This document shows positions 43,624 to 52,538 of a stretch of DNA of 64,000 nucleotides, one piece after another. How positions within the stretch are numbered: the first letter of the stretch is position 1; every line of letters starts with the position of its first letter. This stretch comes from Hyphomicrobiales bacterium (GTDB lineage Bacteria > Pseudomonadota > Alphaproteobacteria > Rhizobiales > Rhizobiaceae), in the NCBI GenBank assembly GCA_900471525.1, contig UCEZ01000018.1, positions 72,038 through 136,037 on the forward strand. The letters run 5' to 3'. The notes beneath the pieces were generated by a model, which saw only the letters and a list, made by a program, of their open reading frames with translations, was not told where the DNA came from and did no database searches. Position numbers and translations under genes: made by a program.

Positions 43624-44031
43624 ATGATTGCCGCCATTCCTTTGCTGATCCTGCCGTTCATTCTCTACAATCTGGGAATGGTTGGCATTCTGGGAAGCGA
43701 TGGTGTTGAGGTTTTCGAAAACACGGTGATGTCACTGACGATGCTGTCAGGCGCTGTCTGGACCATGAGTGTGGGCGATCTTCTGATCGTCATCGCGCTG
43801 GCACTGCTCTTTGTCGAGATCGTCAAGGCGACGCGCATCAGTTCCAAGGCGCTGATGGATCATCTGCTATCGATGGTGCTGTTCATCGTTTTCCTGGTGG
43901 AATTCCTGCTGGTCGCCAATGCTGCGACGCACGTCTTCTTCATCCTGATGACGATCAGCTTCATCGATGTGATCGCAGGTTTCTCCGTGTCGATGCGCAC
44001 GGCGGGCCGGGACGTTTCCATCGGACTGTGA
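43624..44031 (+). CDS. Hypothetical membrane protein
   Basis: A 135-residue protein with four hydrophobic segments: residues about 3-23 (IPLLILPFILYNLGMVGIL), 33-48, 52-66 and 80-120. Its central part reads DHLLSMVLFIVFLVEFLLVANAATHVFFILMT in two pieces. I do not recognise a named family, though small proteins like this are common in Rhizobiaceae. A TTG at 43618 is in frame, but GGGAG fits the ATG at 43624 better. It stands alone between rpmF and phaR. No function is suggested. Confidence 0.75.
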   Translation: MIAAIPLLILPFILYNLGMVGILGSDGVEVFENTVMSLTMLSGAVWTMSVGDLLIVIALALLFVEIVKATRISSKALMDHLLSMVLFIVFLVEFLLVANAATHVFFILMTISFIDVIAGFSVSMRTAGRDVSIGL

Positions 44032-44044
44032 GCTTTCGCGTACT

Positions 44045-44192
44045 CCCTCTTCTCCCCAGCGGGGAGAAGGTGGCGCGAAGCGCCGGATGAGGGGGCCGAA
44101 GGCACCTTCTTTCTGGCTCCGGCTTCGCCGAAGCCCCCTCATCGCCTCACTGCGTTCGGCTCTTCTCCCCACTGGGGAGAAGAGGGAGATTG
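44045..44192. repeat. RIME-like double palindrome, copy 3
   Basis: Two arms face each other: CCCTCTTCTCCCCAGCGGGG with GGATGAGGGGG on the left and CCCCCTCATCG with CTCCCCACTGGGGAGAAGAG on the right. Each arm holds its own small hairpin and the whole 148-base stretch can fold back on itself. It belongs to the same class as the repeats at 38105 and 40368 but has a different core. Confidence 0.8.
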
Positions 44193-44286
44193 TTGCACCC
44201 ACCGGCATCCATGTGCGATTGCCGTTCAACAGTGGTGTCAGCAGAACTGACAAAGGCTGGCAGGCACTAAATACCCACCCGCGTCC

Positions 44287-44868
44287 TCAGCCGAGATTTT
44301 CCAGCTTCGTCTGTAATGCGCGAAGCTGTTCCTTCAGTTCGTCGATGTCTTTTGCTTCCGCTTTGCGCGGCTCCTTGGTCGCGGGCGTCGCCGCCATGAA
44401 GGGCGAAAACATCTGCATCGCCTGATGGAAGAGGTCCGTATTGCGTTTGACCTGTTCTTCCACCAGTTGCAGCGGAACCGCCAGGTTCTTTCCGAGCGGC
44501 GTATCGCCGAAGGCCTTGTTGATCTGCTCGCGCATCTGCACCTGCTGGTCGGTAAAGGCCTGCATCGAATGCTCGAGGTAGCTCGGCACCACCATCTGCA
44601 TTTGGTCGCCGTAGAACGAGATCAGCTGGCGCAGGAAGGAAATCGGCAAAAGCGTGTTGCCGGTCTTGGATTCCTGCTCGAAAATGATCTGCGTCAGCAC
44701 CGAATGTGTGATGTCCTCGCCTGATTTCGCATCCTGGACGGTGAATTCCTCTCCCTTTTTCACCATCACCGCGAGATCATCGAGTGTCACGTACGTGCTT
44801 GTGCCGGTATTGTAGAGCCTCCGGTTGGCATATTTTTTTATTACGATCTGACCGTCGTGTTTAGCCAT
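44287..44868 (-). CDS. phaR: Polyhydroxyalkanoate synthesis repressor PhaR
   Basis: A 193-residue DNA-binding regulator. The first 65 residues are the PHB accumulation regulatory domain (VIKKYANRRLYNTGTSTYVTLDDL), which binds both DNA and polyhydroxybutyrate; the phaC-binding-like second module includes FLRQLISFYGDQMQ. It represses phasin and PHB genes until polymer granules titrate it. It is divergent from phaA across 223 bases, so self-control and control of phaAB from this gap are likely. The C-terminal 40 residues are charged and helical. Confidence 0.95.
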   Translation of the reverse strand: MAKHDGQIVIKKYANRRLYNTGTSTYVTLDDLAVMVKKGEEFTVQDAKSGEDITHSVLTQIIFEQESKTGNTLLPISFLRQLISFYGDQMQMVVPSYLEHSMQAFTDQQVQMREQINKAFGDTPLGKNLAVPLQLVEEQVKRNTDLFHQAMQMFSPFMAATPATKEPRKAEAKDIDELKEQLRALQTKLENLG

Positions 44869-45091
44869 CTGGGTCTCCTCCCCATGCTCCCGTCTTTATT
44901 GTGTTTTTCAGAGTATCCGTAAAAAACCTATTCTGACAATCTCTTTGTGCAATGCGGCGACGCAGGTGCGAAAATTTGTCTCGCGCCGCGATTGCAGAAC
45001 GAAACGGCACCGGCAGCATCAAGGCGTTTGACTTGCGCGATGACCTTTGCCAGTCTTTAGCAATTGCGAAAAAAGAACGAGGAAACATCTG

Positions 45092-46273
45092 ATGAGCACT
45101 CCCTCCATCGTCATCGCCAGCGCGGGCCGCACCGCGGTTGGCTCGTTCAACGGCTCCTTTGCCAATACCCTCGCCCACGAACTGGGCGCCGCCGTCATCA
45201 AGGGTGTGCTGGAGCGCGCCGGTGTCGAAGCCGCCGAAGTCGATGAAGTCATTCTCGGTCAGGTGCTGTCCGCCGGCGAAGGCCAGAATCCCGCCCGGCA
45301 GGCGGCCATGAAGGCCGGCATTCCGCAGGAGGCGACAGCCTGGGGCATGAACCAGCTCTGCGGCTCGGGTTTGCGCGCTGTCGCGCTCGGCATGCAGCAG
45401 ATTGCAACCGGCGATGCCAAGATCATCGTTGCCGGCGGCATGGAATCCATGTCAATGGCGCCGCACTGTGCGCACCTCCGCGGCGGCGTGAAGATGGGCG
45501 ACTTCAAGATGGTCGATACCATGATCAAGGATGGCCTGACCGACGCGTTCTACGGCTATCACATGGGCACGACAGCTGAGAACGTTGCGAAGAAATGGCA
45601 GCTGACGCGCGAAGACCAGGACGTGTTCGCACTCGGTTCGCAGAACAAGGCAGAGGCCGCCCAGAAGGCAGGCCGCTTTGCGGACGAGATCATTCCCTTC
45701 ATCGTCAAGGGCCGCAAGGGTGACGTCACAGTCGACCAGGACGAATATATCCGCCATGGCGCGACGCTGGATTCGATGGCCAAACTGCGTCCGGCCTTCG
45801 ACAAGGAAGGTACTGTCACCGCCGGTAATGCATCCGGGCTGAACGACGGGGCGGCTGCGACCCTGCTGATGACGGAAGCCGAAGCCGGTCGCCGCGGTAT
45901 CCAGCCGCTCGCCCGCATCGCGTCCTGGGCAACCGCCGGCGTCGATCCGCAGATCATGGGTACGGGACCGATCCCGGCATCCCGCAAGGCGTTGGAAAAG
46001 GCCGGCTGGTCGGTTGCCGATGTCGAGCTTGTGGAGGCCAACGAGGCTTTTGCCGCGCAGGCCTGCGCCGTCAACAAGGATCTCGGCTGGGATACGTCGA
46101 TCGTCAACGTCAATGGCGGCGCCATCGCCATCGGCCATCCGATCGGTGCTTCCGGCGCGCGCGTTCTCAATACGCTTCTGTTCGAAATGAAACGCCGTGG
46201 CGTCTCCAAGGGCCTGGCGACGCTGTGCATCGGCGGCGGCATGGGCGTTGCCATGTGTGTCGAACGGCTGTGA
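45092..46273 (+). CDS. phaA: Acetyl-CoA acetyltransferase (beta-ketothiolase)
   Basis: A 393-residue thiolase that joins two acetyl-CoA to acetoacetyl-CoA, the first step in PHB synthesis. The acyl-accepting cysteine is C90 in NQLCGSGLRAV, the histidine is in GHPIGASGAR, and the second cysteine is in CIGGGMGVAM. Length equals Zoogloea PhaA plus one or two residues. ATG at 45092 has GAGGAAA seven bases upstream. phaB follows after 134 bases with a hairpin in between. Confidence 0.97.
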   Translation: MSTPSIVIASAGRTAVGSFNGSFANTLAHELGAAVIKGVLERAGVEAAEVDEVILGQVLSAGEGQNPARQAAMKAGIPQEATAWGMNQLCGSGLRAVALGMQQIATGDAKIIVAGGMESMSMAPHCAHLRGGVKMGDFKMVDTMIKDGLTDAFYGYHMGTTAENVAKKWQLTREDQDVFALGSQNKAEAAQKAGRFADEIIPFIVKGRKGDVTVDQDEYIRHGATLDSMAKLRPAFDKEGTVTAGNASGLNDGAAATLLMTEAEAGRRGIQPLARIASWATAGVDPQIMGTGPIPASRKALEKAGWSVADVELVEANEAFAAQACAVNKDLGWDTSIVNVNGGAIAIGHPIGASGARVLNTLLFEMKRRGVSKGLATLCIGGGMGVAMCVERL

Positions 46274-46298
46274 CAATCATAAACTAGGCAATCGCTGT

Positions 46299-46319
46299 CC
46301 CGGCCGTTGCGCGGCCGGG
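46299..46319 (+). terminator. Hairpin between phaA and phaB
   Basis: A perfect 8-bp GC stem (CCCGGCCG / CGGCCGGG) without a T-run. It may act as an attenuator or mRNA stabiliser that sets the phaA to phaB ratio. Confidence 0.4.
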
Positions 46320-46407
46320 CGGACTTCGCGACAGAGCCGGAGGTTGTGTCTGTGCCCTTTTGGGGCCAGGCATCTAGGCAAGAATGTTCAACAGTGGGGG
46401 AGAGACG

Positions 46408-47133
46408 ATGAGCAGAGTAGCATTGGTCACAGGCGGATCGCGCGGCATCGGCGCGGCCATATCCATCGCGCTGAAGGGGGCCGGATACAAGGTTGCAGCA
46501 ACCTACGCCGGCAATGACGAGAAGGCTCAGGCTTTCACGGAAGTTACGGGAATTCCGACCTACAAATGGGATGTCTCCGACTACAAGGAATGCACCAAGG
46601 GCATCGCGCGCGTCGTCGATGATCTCGGTGCCATCGAAATTCTGGTCAACAATGCCGGTATCACCCGCGATGCCATGTTCCACAAGATGACACCCGAACA
46701 ATGGGGCGAAGTGATCAACACCAACCTCACCGGCTTGTTCAACATGACGCATCCGGTCTGGACCGGCATGCGCGACCGCAATTTCGGCCGCATCATCAAT
46801 ATCTCGTCGATCAACGGCCAGAAGGGCCAGATGGGCCAGGCGAATTATTCTGCCGCGAAGGCCGGCGATCTCGGCTTCACCAAGGCGCTGGCGCAGGAAG
46901 GTGCTGCCAAGGGCATCACCGTCAACGCCATCTGCCCCGGCTATATCGGTACGGAAATGGTCCGGGCGATTCCGGAAAAAGTTCTGAACGAACGGATCAT
47001 TCCTCAAATCCCGGTCGGTCGCCTCGGCGAACCCGACGAGATTGCCCGTATTGCGGTGTTCCTGGCGTCGGACGATGCCGGCTTCATCACCGGCTCGACG
47101 ATCTCCGCCAATGGCGGTCAGTTCTTCGTCTGA
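46408..47133 (+). CDS. phaB: Acetoacetyl-CoA reductase
   Basis: A 241-residue short-chain dehydrogenase that reduces acetoacetyl-CoA with NADPH to R-3-hydroxybutyryl-CoA, the monomer for PHB. The nucleotide loop TGGSRGIGAAI, NNAGITRD and the catalytic YSAAK are all present. Length equals known PhaB proteins. ATG at 46408 has GGGGGAG upstream. The PHA synthase phaC is not in this window, as usual in rhizobia. Confidence 0.97.
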   Translation: MSRVALVTGGSRGIGAAISIALKGAGYKVAATYAGNDEKAQAFTEVTGIPTYKWDVSDYKECTKGIARVVDDLGAIEILVNNAGITRDAMFHKMTPEQWGEVINTNLTGLFNMTHPVWTGMRDRNFGRIINISSINGQKGQMGQANYSAAKAGDLGFTKALAQEGAAKGITVNAICPGYIGTEMVRAIPEKVLNERIIPQIPVGRLGEPDEIARIAVFLASDDAGFITGSTISANGGQFFV

Positions 47134-47155
47134 TCGGAACATTCTTTTCATCGCG

Positions 47156-47180
47156 AACGGCGCCTGTGTGGCGCCGTTTT
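47156..47180 (+). terminator. Terminator of phaB
   Basis: A perfect 9-bp stem (AACGGCGCC / GGCGCCGTT) with loop TGTGT and TTTT at the end. Confidence 0.88.
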
Positions 47181-47284
47181 GCGTTTCGGGAAGAACGTTA
47201 ACGCGACAAGGTTCTCGCTGCGGAAATGCCCGGGTTTTCCACTGTTTCCTATGGTTAACAAATTGATTTTACACAATCTATTGT

Positions 47285-47338
47285 AGTGAACAAACCGGGA
47301 AACGTCTTGTGTCTGTGATTCGTCGTTGATTCGTTCCT
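47285..47338 (+). repeat. GANTC direct repeat, copy A
   Basis: This 54-base unit starts AGTGAACAAA, has 22 bases of diverged spacer, then GATTCGTCGTTGATTCGTTCC. The same two words at the same distance recur at 47815. Only the two ends are conserved, which suggests two protein contacts at fixed spacing, not recent duplication. Confidence 0.8.
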
Positions 47339-47814
47339 GCTTTGGGCAAGAGGTTAACATTGCCGAGAAAAGCTGCGCGAACGTACCTGTGTTTGTTGAA
47401 TTATAACCGCGCGTTTACCTGCTCGGGCAATTTCGTTGCGACTGAAAACCAGGGTTGGCGTAAGTGCGCCGGAGATGATCGGGAAGCCGTGGAGAATCTG
47501 GCGAAAGAGCCTCCCGTTACTGCGTTTGTCCCCTCCTTCGCCATACCACATCTTGTGGTGAGGAAGCGGTGATGTTGATTCCATCCGGAATCCTGTCCGA
47601 TTCGTTGCGCGTTTGGCCGCAGCGCCGAAGACCGTTGCTGCGCGTATCGGGCCGACAAATCGGTATGGTTAAATTTTTCTGAATTTTCAGCTATTTGGAT
47701 TCTGAATCTCATGGACGACTATGCTTCGGATGGGGTGCATGTAAGCCGTTACCTGAGCGGGAAAAGGCGATTCAGCATCTGGTGAGAATCCAGCTTAGAA
47801 AATCAACATCTAGC

Positions 47815-47868
47815 AGTGAACAAAACCTGAATCAGTGGGAGTCATCGATTCGTCGCTGATTCGTTCCA
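47815..47868 (+). repeat. GANTC direct repeat, copy B
   Basis: The second copy of the unit at 47285, displaced by 530 bases: AGTGAACAAA, 22 bases, then GATTCGTCGCTGATTCGTTCC. The spacer here carries two further GANTC sites that copy A lacks. Confidence 0.8.
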
Positions 47869-48030
47869 CCGCTGTTCCGATTCCGGAAAACGTGGGTGGA
47901 AATATGCCTCGCATGCGCCATTTGGAATGTTTCATGCGTCACGCCCTTGCGTTTGTGCTTTTGCGTGGGCATGTGTGCTGCGCCGGTTGAAACGGCTTGA
48001 AACGCCGGGAACGGCCTTCGCAGACTGAAA

Positions 48031-51000
48031 GTGCGCAGGATCGAGATAGTGCCTGACCAACCGATGATCTTGAGCGGCCGCGGCGTGATCGCGGTGCTCG
48101 GCCCCACCAATACCGGCAAGACGCATTATGCGATCGAGCGCATGGTCGCGCACGAGAGTGGCGTCATCGGCCTGCCACTGCGCCTGCTGGCGCGAGAGGT
48201 CTATACCCGCCTCGTCGAGAAGGTCGGTGCCCACAATGTCGCGCTGATCACCGGAGAGGAAAAGATCACGCCGCATATGGCGCGCTTCTCGGTCTGCACC
48301 GTCGAAGCGATGCCGCGCGAGACGAAGGCTGCTTTCGTGGCGATCGACGAGGTTCAACTCGCCGGCGATCTTGAGCGCGGCCATATCTTCACCGACCGTC
48401 TGATGCACTTGCGCGGTCGTGTCGAGACGCTGCTGCTCGGTGCCGCGACCATGCGGCCGATCCTCGAACATCTCCTACCGGGTATCACCGTCGTCGAGCG
48501 CCCCCGCCTGTCGCAGCTTCTTTATGCCGGCTCGAAGAAGATTACCCGCCTACCGCAGCGGACGGCCATCGTCGCCTTTTCGGCCGAAGAGGTCTATGCG
48601 ATCGCCGAGCTGATCCGGCGTCAGCGAGGCGGTGCCGCCGTCGTGCTCGGCGCCCTGTCTCCGCGCACGCGCAATGCGCAGGTTGCGCTCTATCAGGCCG
48701 GCGACGTCGAATATCTGGTGGCGACCGATGCCATCGGCATGGGACTCAATCTCGATGTCGACCATGTGGCCTTCGCACAGGACCGGAAATATGACGGTTA
48801 CCAGTTCCGCAATCTCAATCCGGGCGAGCTGGCGCAGATCGCAGGGCGTGCCGGTCGCCATCTGCGCGACGGTACCTTCGGCGTCACCTCGCGGGTCGAG
48901 CCGTTCGACAACGAACTGGTCCATCGCATCGAATCGCACCAGTTCGATCCGGTGCGCGTGCTGCAGTGGCGGTCGAAGTCGCTCAACTATGCTTCTCTCC
49001 AGGCGCTGAAGAAAAGCCTCGATGCAGCGCCCGCCGTCAACGGGTTGACACGGGCATTACCGGCCGTCGATCAGCAGGCGCTGGATTATCTTTCGCGCTA
49101 TCCGGAAGTGACCAGTGTCGCGACCACACCGGAGCGTGTAGAAAAACTCTGGGAGGCCTGTGCTCTTCCCGACTACCGTCGTATAACACCGGCGCAACAT
49201 GCCGATCTGATTTCGACGATCTATGCCGATCTCGTCCGGCGTGGCACAGTGAACGAAGATTTCATGGCCGAGCAAGTTCGCAGGGCTGACCATACGGATG
49301 GTGAAATCGACACATTGTCCGCGAGAATTGCACAAATCAGGACATGGACCTATGTGTCCAACCGTCCGGGGTGGCTTGCCGATCCGACACACTGGCAAGA
49401 AAAGACGCGGGAAATCGAAGATCGATTGTCTGACGCGTTACATGAAAGGTTGACGAAACGCTTTGTTGATCGCAGGACATCTGTGCTCATGAAGCGCCTG
49501 AGAGAGAATGCGATGTTGGAAGCTGAAATCAGTGTAAATGGCGATGTCTTCGTTGAAGGTCATCATGTGGGACAATTGGCCGGGTTCCGTTTCACGCTGG
49601 CGACAGTGACCGATGGTCTTGACGCGCGCGCAGCGCAGGGTGCTGCGCAAAAGGCGCTGGCGCTCGAATTCGAAGCGCGGGCCGCACGATTGCATGCGGC
49701 GGGCAATGCCGATCTGGCGTTGGCGTCCGACGGCTTCGTGCGCTGGCTCGGCGATCCCGTGGCGCGGCTTGCCGCCAGCGATCATGTCATGCGTCCGCGC
49801 GTGCTTCTCCTGGCTGATGACCAGCTGCAGGGCAATGCCCGCGAGCATGTGCTCGCTCGCATCGAGCGCTTCGTCAATCATCACATCTCGACCGTGCTGA
49901 AGCCGCTCGATGATTTGTCGCGTGCCGAAGATCTCGAAGGTCTTGCCAAGGGGCTGGCCTTCCAGCTCGTCGAGAATCTCGGCGTGATGTTCCGCCGGGA
50001 TGTTGCCGATGACGTGAAGTCGCTGGATCAGGAAGCGCGCGCTTCCATCCGCCGCCACGGTATTCGTTTCGGTGCCTATCACATCTTCATGCCGGCATTG
50101 TTGAAGCCCGCTCCGGCAGAGCTGATCACACTGCTCTGGGCTTTGAAGAACGATGGCCTGGACAAGCCCGGCTATGGCGACCTCATCCCGATTCTGGCCG
50201 CCGGCCGCACCTCGGTTGTCACCGATCCGAACTTCGAACGCACCTTCTACAAGCTCGCCGGCTTCCGCTTCCTTGGAAAGCGTGCCGTGCGCATCGATAT
50301 CCTCGAGCGTCTCGCCGATCTGATCCGTCCGCTCCTGCAGTGGAAGCCAGGCACCACGGCACGTCCCGATGGCGCTTATGATGGCCGGCGTTTCACAGCG
50401 ACCACGGCGATGCTCTCGATCCTCGGTGCAACGCCGGACGATATGGAAGAGATTCTCAAGGGTCTCGGCTACCGTGCCGACGCCGTGAAGGCCGAAGACG
50501 CTGCCGCGTTCCTTGCCGTGCAGGCAGGGTCTGCCGCGCCGGCAGTTGAAGCTTCGGCTGCCGATACGTCCGCCGAGACGGCCGACCATGATGACGCGGA
50601 CGCAGCCGGCGAAGAGCCTCATGCTTCCGAACCGGCAGCGGAACAGACAGCCGAGGCAGCTACTGCTGTTGTCGAAGCTGAGACGACTGCCGTGGTTGAG
50701 CCGGCCGCAGCCGCCGAGCGCTCTGGCGAGCCGGCAGAACCGGCCGAAGCCAAGCCGGTTCTCCTTTGGCGTCCGGGCAGCCGCAACGATAACCAGCGCT
50801 CGGGCGGACGTCCGCAGGGCGATCGCCGCGGCGCCAACAACCGTGCGCCTCAGGGTGACACCCGCCGTGATGGTGGTGAGCCTCGCAGAGACGGCGAAGC
50901 CCGCCGTGAGGGCCGTGGCGACGACAACCGCAAGAATGGCGGTGGCGGCAGGCCGGATCGCAATCGCGGCCGCGATGGTGGCAAGCCCCAGGGCGGTCAA

Positions 51001-51165
51001 CGCCACGAAAAGGGTGAGCGGCAGGACCGGCCGGATCGCAACGACCGCGGCGGAAAGCCGCAGGCAGCCAAGTTCGAGGCGCGTCCGCCGCGCAAGGAAA
51101 AGCCGCTGGATCCGGATTCGCCTTTCGCCAAGCTCGCTGCCCTGAAGGAGCAGATGAAGAAATAG
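48031..51165 (+). CDS. SUV3-like DEAD/DExH RNA helicase with basic low-complexity tail
   Basis: A 1044-residue helicase. Motif I is GPTNTGKT near residue 25, motif II is IDEVQL (a DEVQ-type box like that of Suv3, the mitochondrial RNA helicase), motif III LLLGAATM, motif V ATDAIGMGLNLD and motif VI QIAGRAGR. An SUV3 C-terminal region follows, with a long helical part. The last 190 residues are first acidic and Ala/Glu-rich (about 830-910), then Arg/Gly/Asp-rich (920-1010), a likely RNA-binding tail. Start choices are GTG at 48031, GTG at 48049 with AGGA eight bases upstream, or ATG at 48064. The S4-domain gene follows after four bases. It is likely to work in RNA turnover; the partner nuclease is not visible. 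Confidence 0.9.
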   Translation: MRRIEIVPDQPMILSGRGVIAVLGPTNTGKTHYAIERMVAHESGVIGLPLRLLAREVYTRLVEKVGAHNVALITGEEKITPHMARFSVCTVEAMPRETKAAFVAIDEVQLAGDLERGHIFTDRLMHLRGRVETLLLGAATMRPILEHLLPGITVVERPRLSQLLYAGSKKITRLPQRTAIVAFSAEEVYAIAELIRRQRGGAAVVLGALSPRTRNAQVALYQAGDVEYLVATDAIGMGLNLDVDHVAFAQDRKYDGYQFRNLNPGELAQIAGRAGRHLRDGTFGVTSRVEPFDNELVHRIESHQFDPVRVLQWRSKSLNYASLQALKKSLDAAPAVNGLTRALPAVDQQALDYLSRYPEVTSVATTPERVEKLWEACALPDYRRITPAQHADLISTIYADLVRRGTVNEDFMAEQVRRADHTDGEIDTLSARIAQIRTWTYVSNRPGWLADPTHWQEKTREIEDRLSDALHERLTKRFVDRRTSVLMKRLRENAMLEAEISVNGDVFVEGHHVGQLAGFRFTLATVTDGLDARAAQGAAQKALALEFEARAARLHAAGNADLALASDGFVRWLGDPVARLAASDHVMRPRVLLLADDQLQGNAREHVLARIERFVNHHISTVLKPLDDLSRAEDLEGLAKGLAFQLVENLGVMFRRDVADDVKSLDQEARASIRRHGIRFGAYHIFMPALLKPAPAELITLLWALKNDGLDKPGYGDLIPILAAGRTSVVTDPNFERTFYKLAGFRFLGKRAVRIDILERLADLIRPLLQWKPGTTARPDGAYDGRRFTATTAMLSILGATPDDMEEILKGLGYRADAVKAEDAAAFLAVQAGSAAPAVEASAADTSAETADHDDADAAGEEPHASEPAAEQTAEAATAVVEAETTAVVEPAAAAERSGEPAEPAEAKPVLLWRPGSRNDNQRSGGRPQGDRRGANNRAPQGDTRRDGGEPRRDGEARREGRGDDNRKNGGGGRPDRNRGRDGGKPQGGQRHEKGERQDRPDRNDRGGKPQAAKFEARPPRKEKPLDPDSPFAKLAALKEQMKK

Positions 51166-51169
51166 CGCC

Positions 51170-51583
51170 ATGGTCGAAAAGCAGCCTCAGTCCCTGCCGG
51201 TTCTCCGCCAGCGTCTCGACAAATGGCTGTTCTTCACGCGGCTGCAAAAGTCCCGCTCGATCGCCCAGAAGGCGATCGAGTCCGGTGACGTCCGCGTCAA
51301 CGATGTCCGCATCACCCAGCCGTCGCATGCGTTGAAAGCCGGCGACACCCTTGTTCTTTCCCTCGATCGCCGCGATCTGACCGTTCGGGTTCTGCTTCCC
51401 GGCGTTCGGCGCGGTCCTTACGAGGAGGCGCGCCTTCTCTACGAGGACCTGACGCCAGCGGTTGTTCCCGGAGAAAAGCCAAACAGCTTCGAGCAGGCAA
51501 CGCGTGAGCGAGGCAGCGGCCGGCCGACCAAGAAGGAGCGCCGCGAGGTGGATAGGCTCAAGCCTGACTGGCAAGAGGATTAG
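51170..51583 (+). CDS. S4-domain RNA-binding protein (Hsp15-like)
   Basis: A 137-residue protein with an S4 RNA-binding domain over residues about 13-65 ([20 protein letters not shown], then [11 protein letters not shown]) and a charged tail ending in basic residues. It is like the ribosome-associated Hsp15, which binds stalled 50S subunits. It follows the helicase gene after four bases, so an RNA or ribosome role shared with it is likely. Confidence 0.9.
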   Translation: MVEKQPQSLPVLRQRLDKWLFFTRLQKSRSIAQKAIESGDVRVNDVRITQPSHALKAGDTLVLSLDRRDLTVRVLLPGVRRGPYEEARLLYEDLTPAVVPGEKPNSFEQATRERGSGRPTKKERREVDRLKPDWQED

Positions 51584-51785
51584 AAAAACAGGATTAGAAA
51601 ACTGTCCCACCGGCCAGCGTCTTGGCGCATGGATTATTCTTGCAAAGGCCAGGCAAAGCCTTTACCTCACGGGACAAATGAGCAGCCCTGCCATGTTGCC
51701 GGGCTGGTGTTCGATGAAGGTGGACAGCGGGTTTCACTCTTGGGTGCTGTCCGCTGTCAAATGTGAGAAATCGCTGGAGTACCTC

Positions 51786-52124
51786 ATGACGTATGTCGTG
51801 ACCGACAATTGCATACGCTGCAAATATACCGATTGCGTGGAAGTGTGCCCGGTGGACTGCTTCTATGAAGGCGAGAATTTTCTGGTCATTCATCCCGACG
51901 AATGCATTGACTGCGGTGTCTGCGAACCGGAATGTCCGGCGGGTGCCATCAAGCCGGACACGGAGCCGGGCTTGGACAAGTGGCTGAAGGTCAATGCCGA
52001 ATTCGCCACACAATGGCCCAACATCACCGTCAAACGTGACGAGATGCCGGAAGCCAAGGAAATGGACGGCGAAGAAGGCAAGTTCGAGAAATACTTTTCG
52101 CCGAAGCCGGGTCAGGGCGACTGA
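51786..52124 (+). CDS. fdxA: 7Fe ferredoxin (FdxA, FdII type)
   Basis: A 112-residue ferredoxin. Counting from ATG at 51786, the cysteines match Azotobacter ferredoxin I shifted by one: C9, C17 and C50 for the 3Fe cluster, and C21, C40, C43 and C46 for the 4Fe cluster. The long acidic C-terminus ([20 protein letters not shown]) is typical. It is a cytoplasmic electron carrier, usually essential in alphaproteobacteria. A gap of 202 bases separates it from the S4 gene, so it likely has its own promoter. Confidence 0.96.
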   Translation: MTYVVTDNCIRCKYTDCVEVCPVDCFYEGENFLVIHPDECIDCGVCEPECPAGAIKPDTEPGLDKWLKVNAEFATQWPNITVKRDEMPEAKEMDGEEGKFEKYFSPKPGQGD

Positions 52125-52538
52125 TCGATCAGGGCTTCGGGCGGCCGGTTACGGGTTTGTTTTCCCGGCTGCAAAAAATGGCGAAAATTGGGGAATTGTG
52201 GCTTTACCATGTTCGTGATGGACTGGTTGGCCTTGATGGCTCTTGTAAAGCAAATTATTGATTTCCGCAGTTTTTTATGATAGGGTCAAAATACTGATCC
52301 ACATCGTGGCACTTGCGTGTGCCCGAAAACCATCACGAAAGCAAAAGAATCCCACGGCGCGGCTAACCCCAAATACGCAACGTCTGTTGCTTGTGTGTGA
52401 TCGGCCCGCAGAAGATCGATTTGATGACCGTTGGAACGGATCAGCATGGAGTCACCCGACGGTGCCCCCGTCCATCCCGGGCCTGACTGACCCGGCCCCG
52501 GCAAGTTGCCGGAGCGTAACAGGGAGTTTTTGAAACGA
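52125..52538 (+). promoter_or_regulatory. Leader and promoter region of carD
   Basis: A 414-base gap with no credible gene. An AT-rich stretch near 52240-52290 (GCAAATTATTGATTTCCGCAG and TTTTTTATGATAGGG) is the most likely promoter area, though I cannot fix the boxes. The last 90 bases are GC-rich and form the mRNA leader. Confidence 0.4.

Larger units (their letters stand above)
47181..48030. other. Noncoding region dense in GANTC sites
   Basis: About 850 bases without a convincing gene. I count 15 GANTC sites, the CcrM methylation sequence, at 47317, 47328, 47494, 47577, 47588, 47599, 47698, 47704, 47769, 47786, 47829, 47839, 47847, 47858 and 47879. That is 15 in 567 bases, where chance would give about two. 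Five pairs of neighbours are 10 or 11 bases apart, so the sites lie on one face of the helix. Four TTAA words (47199, 47253, 47354, 47668) are present, but not at the spacing of a full CtrA site. One near DnaA box (TTTTCCACT at 47235) and a small dyad, ACCACA-TCT-TGTGGT near 47546, are the only other signals. Confidence 0.8.

Noticed and set aside
47342..47712. Short open frames on both strands in the GANTC-rich gap
   Set aside because: No good ribosome site, no hydrophobic or known domain pattern, and they overlap each other; I treat the gap as noncoding.
47181..48030. Chromosome replication origin
   Set aside because: GANTC density suggested it, but I found only one near DnaA box and none of the genes that normally flank the rhizobial origin (hemE, parA, gidA).
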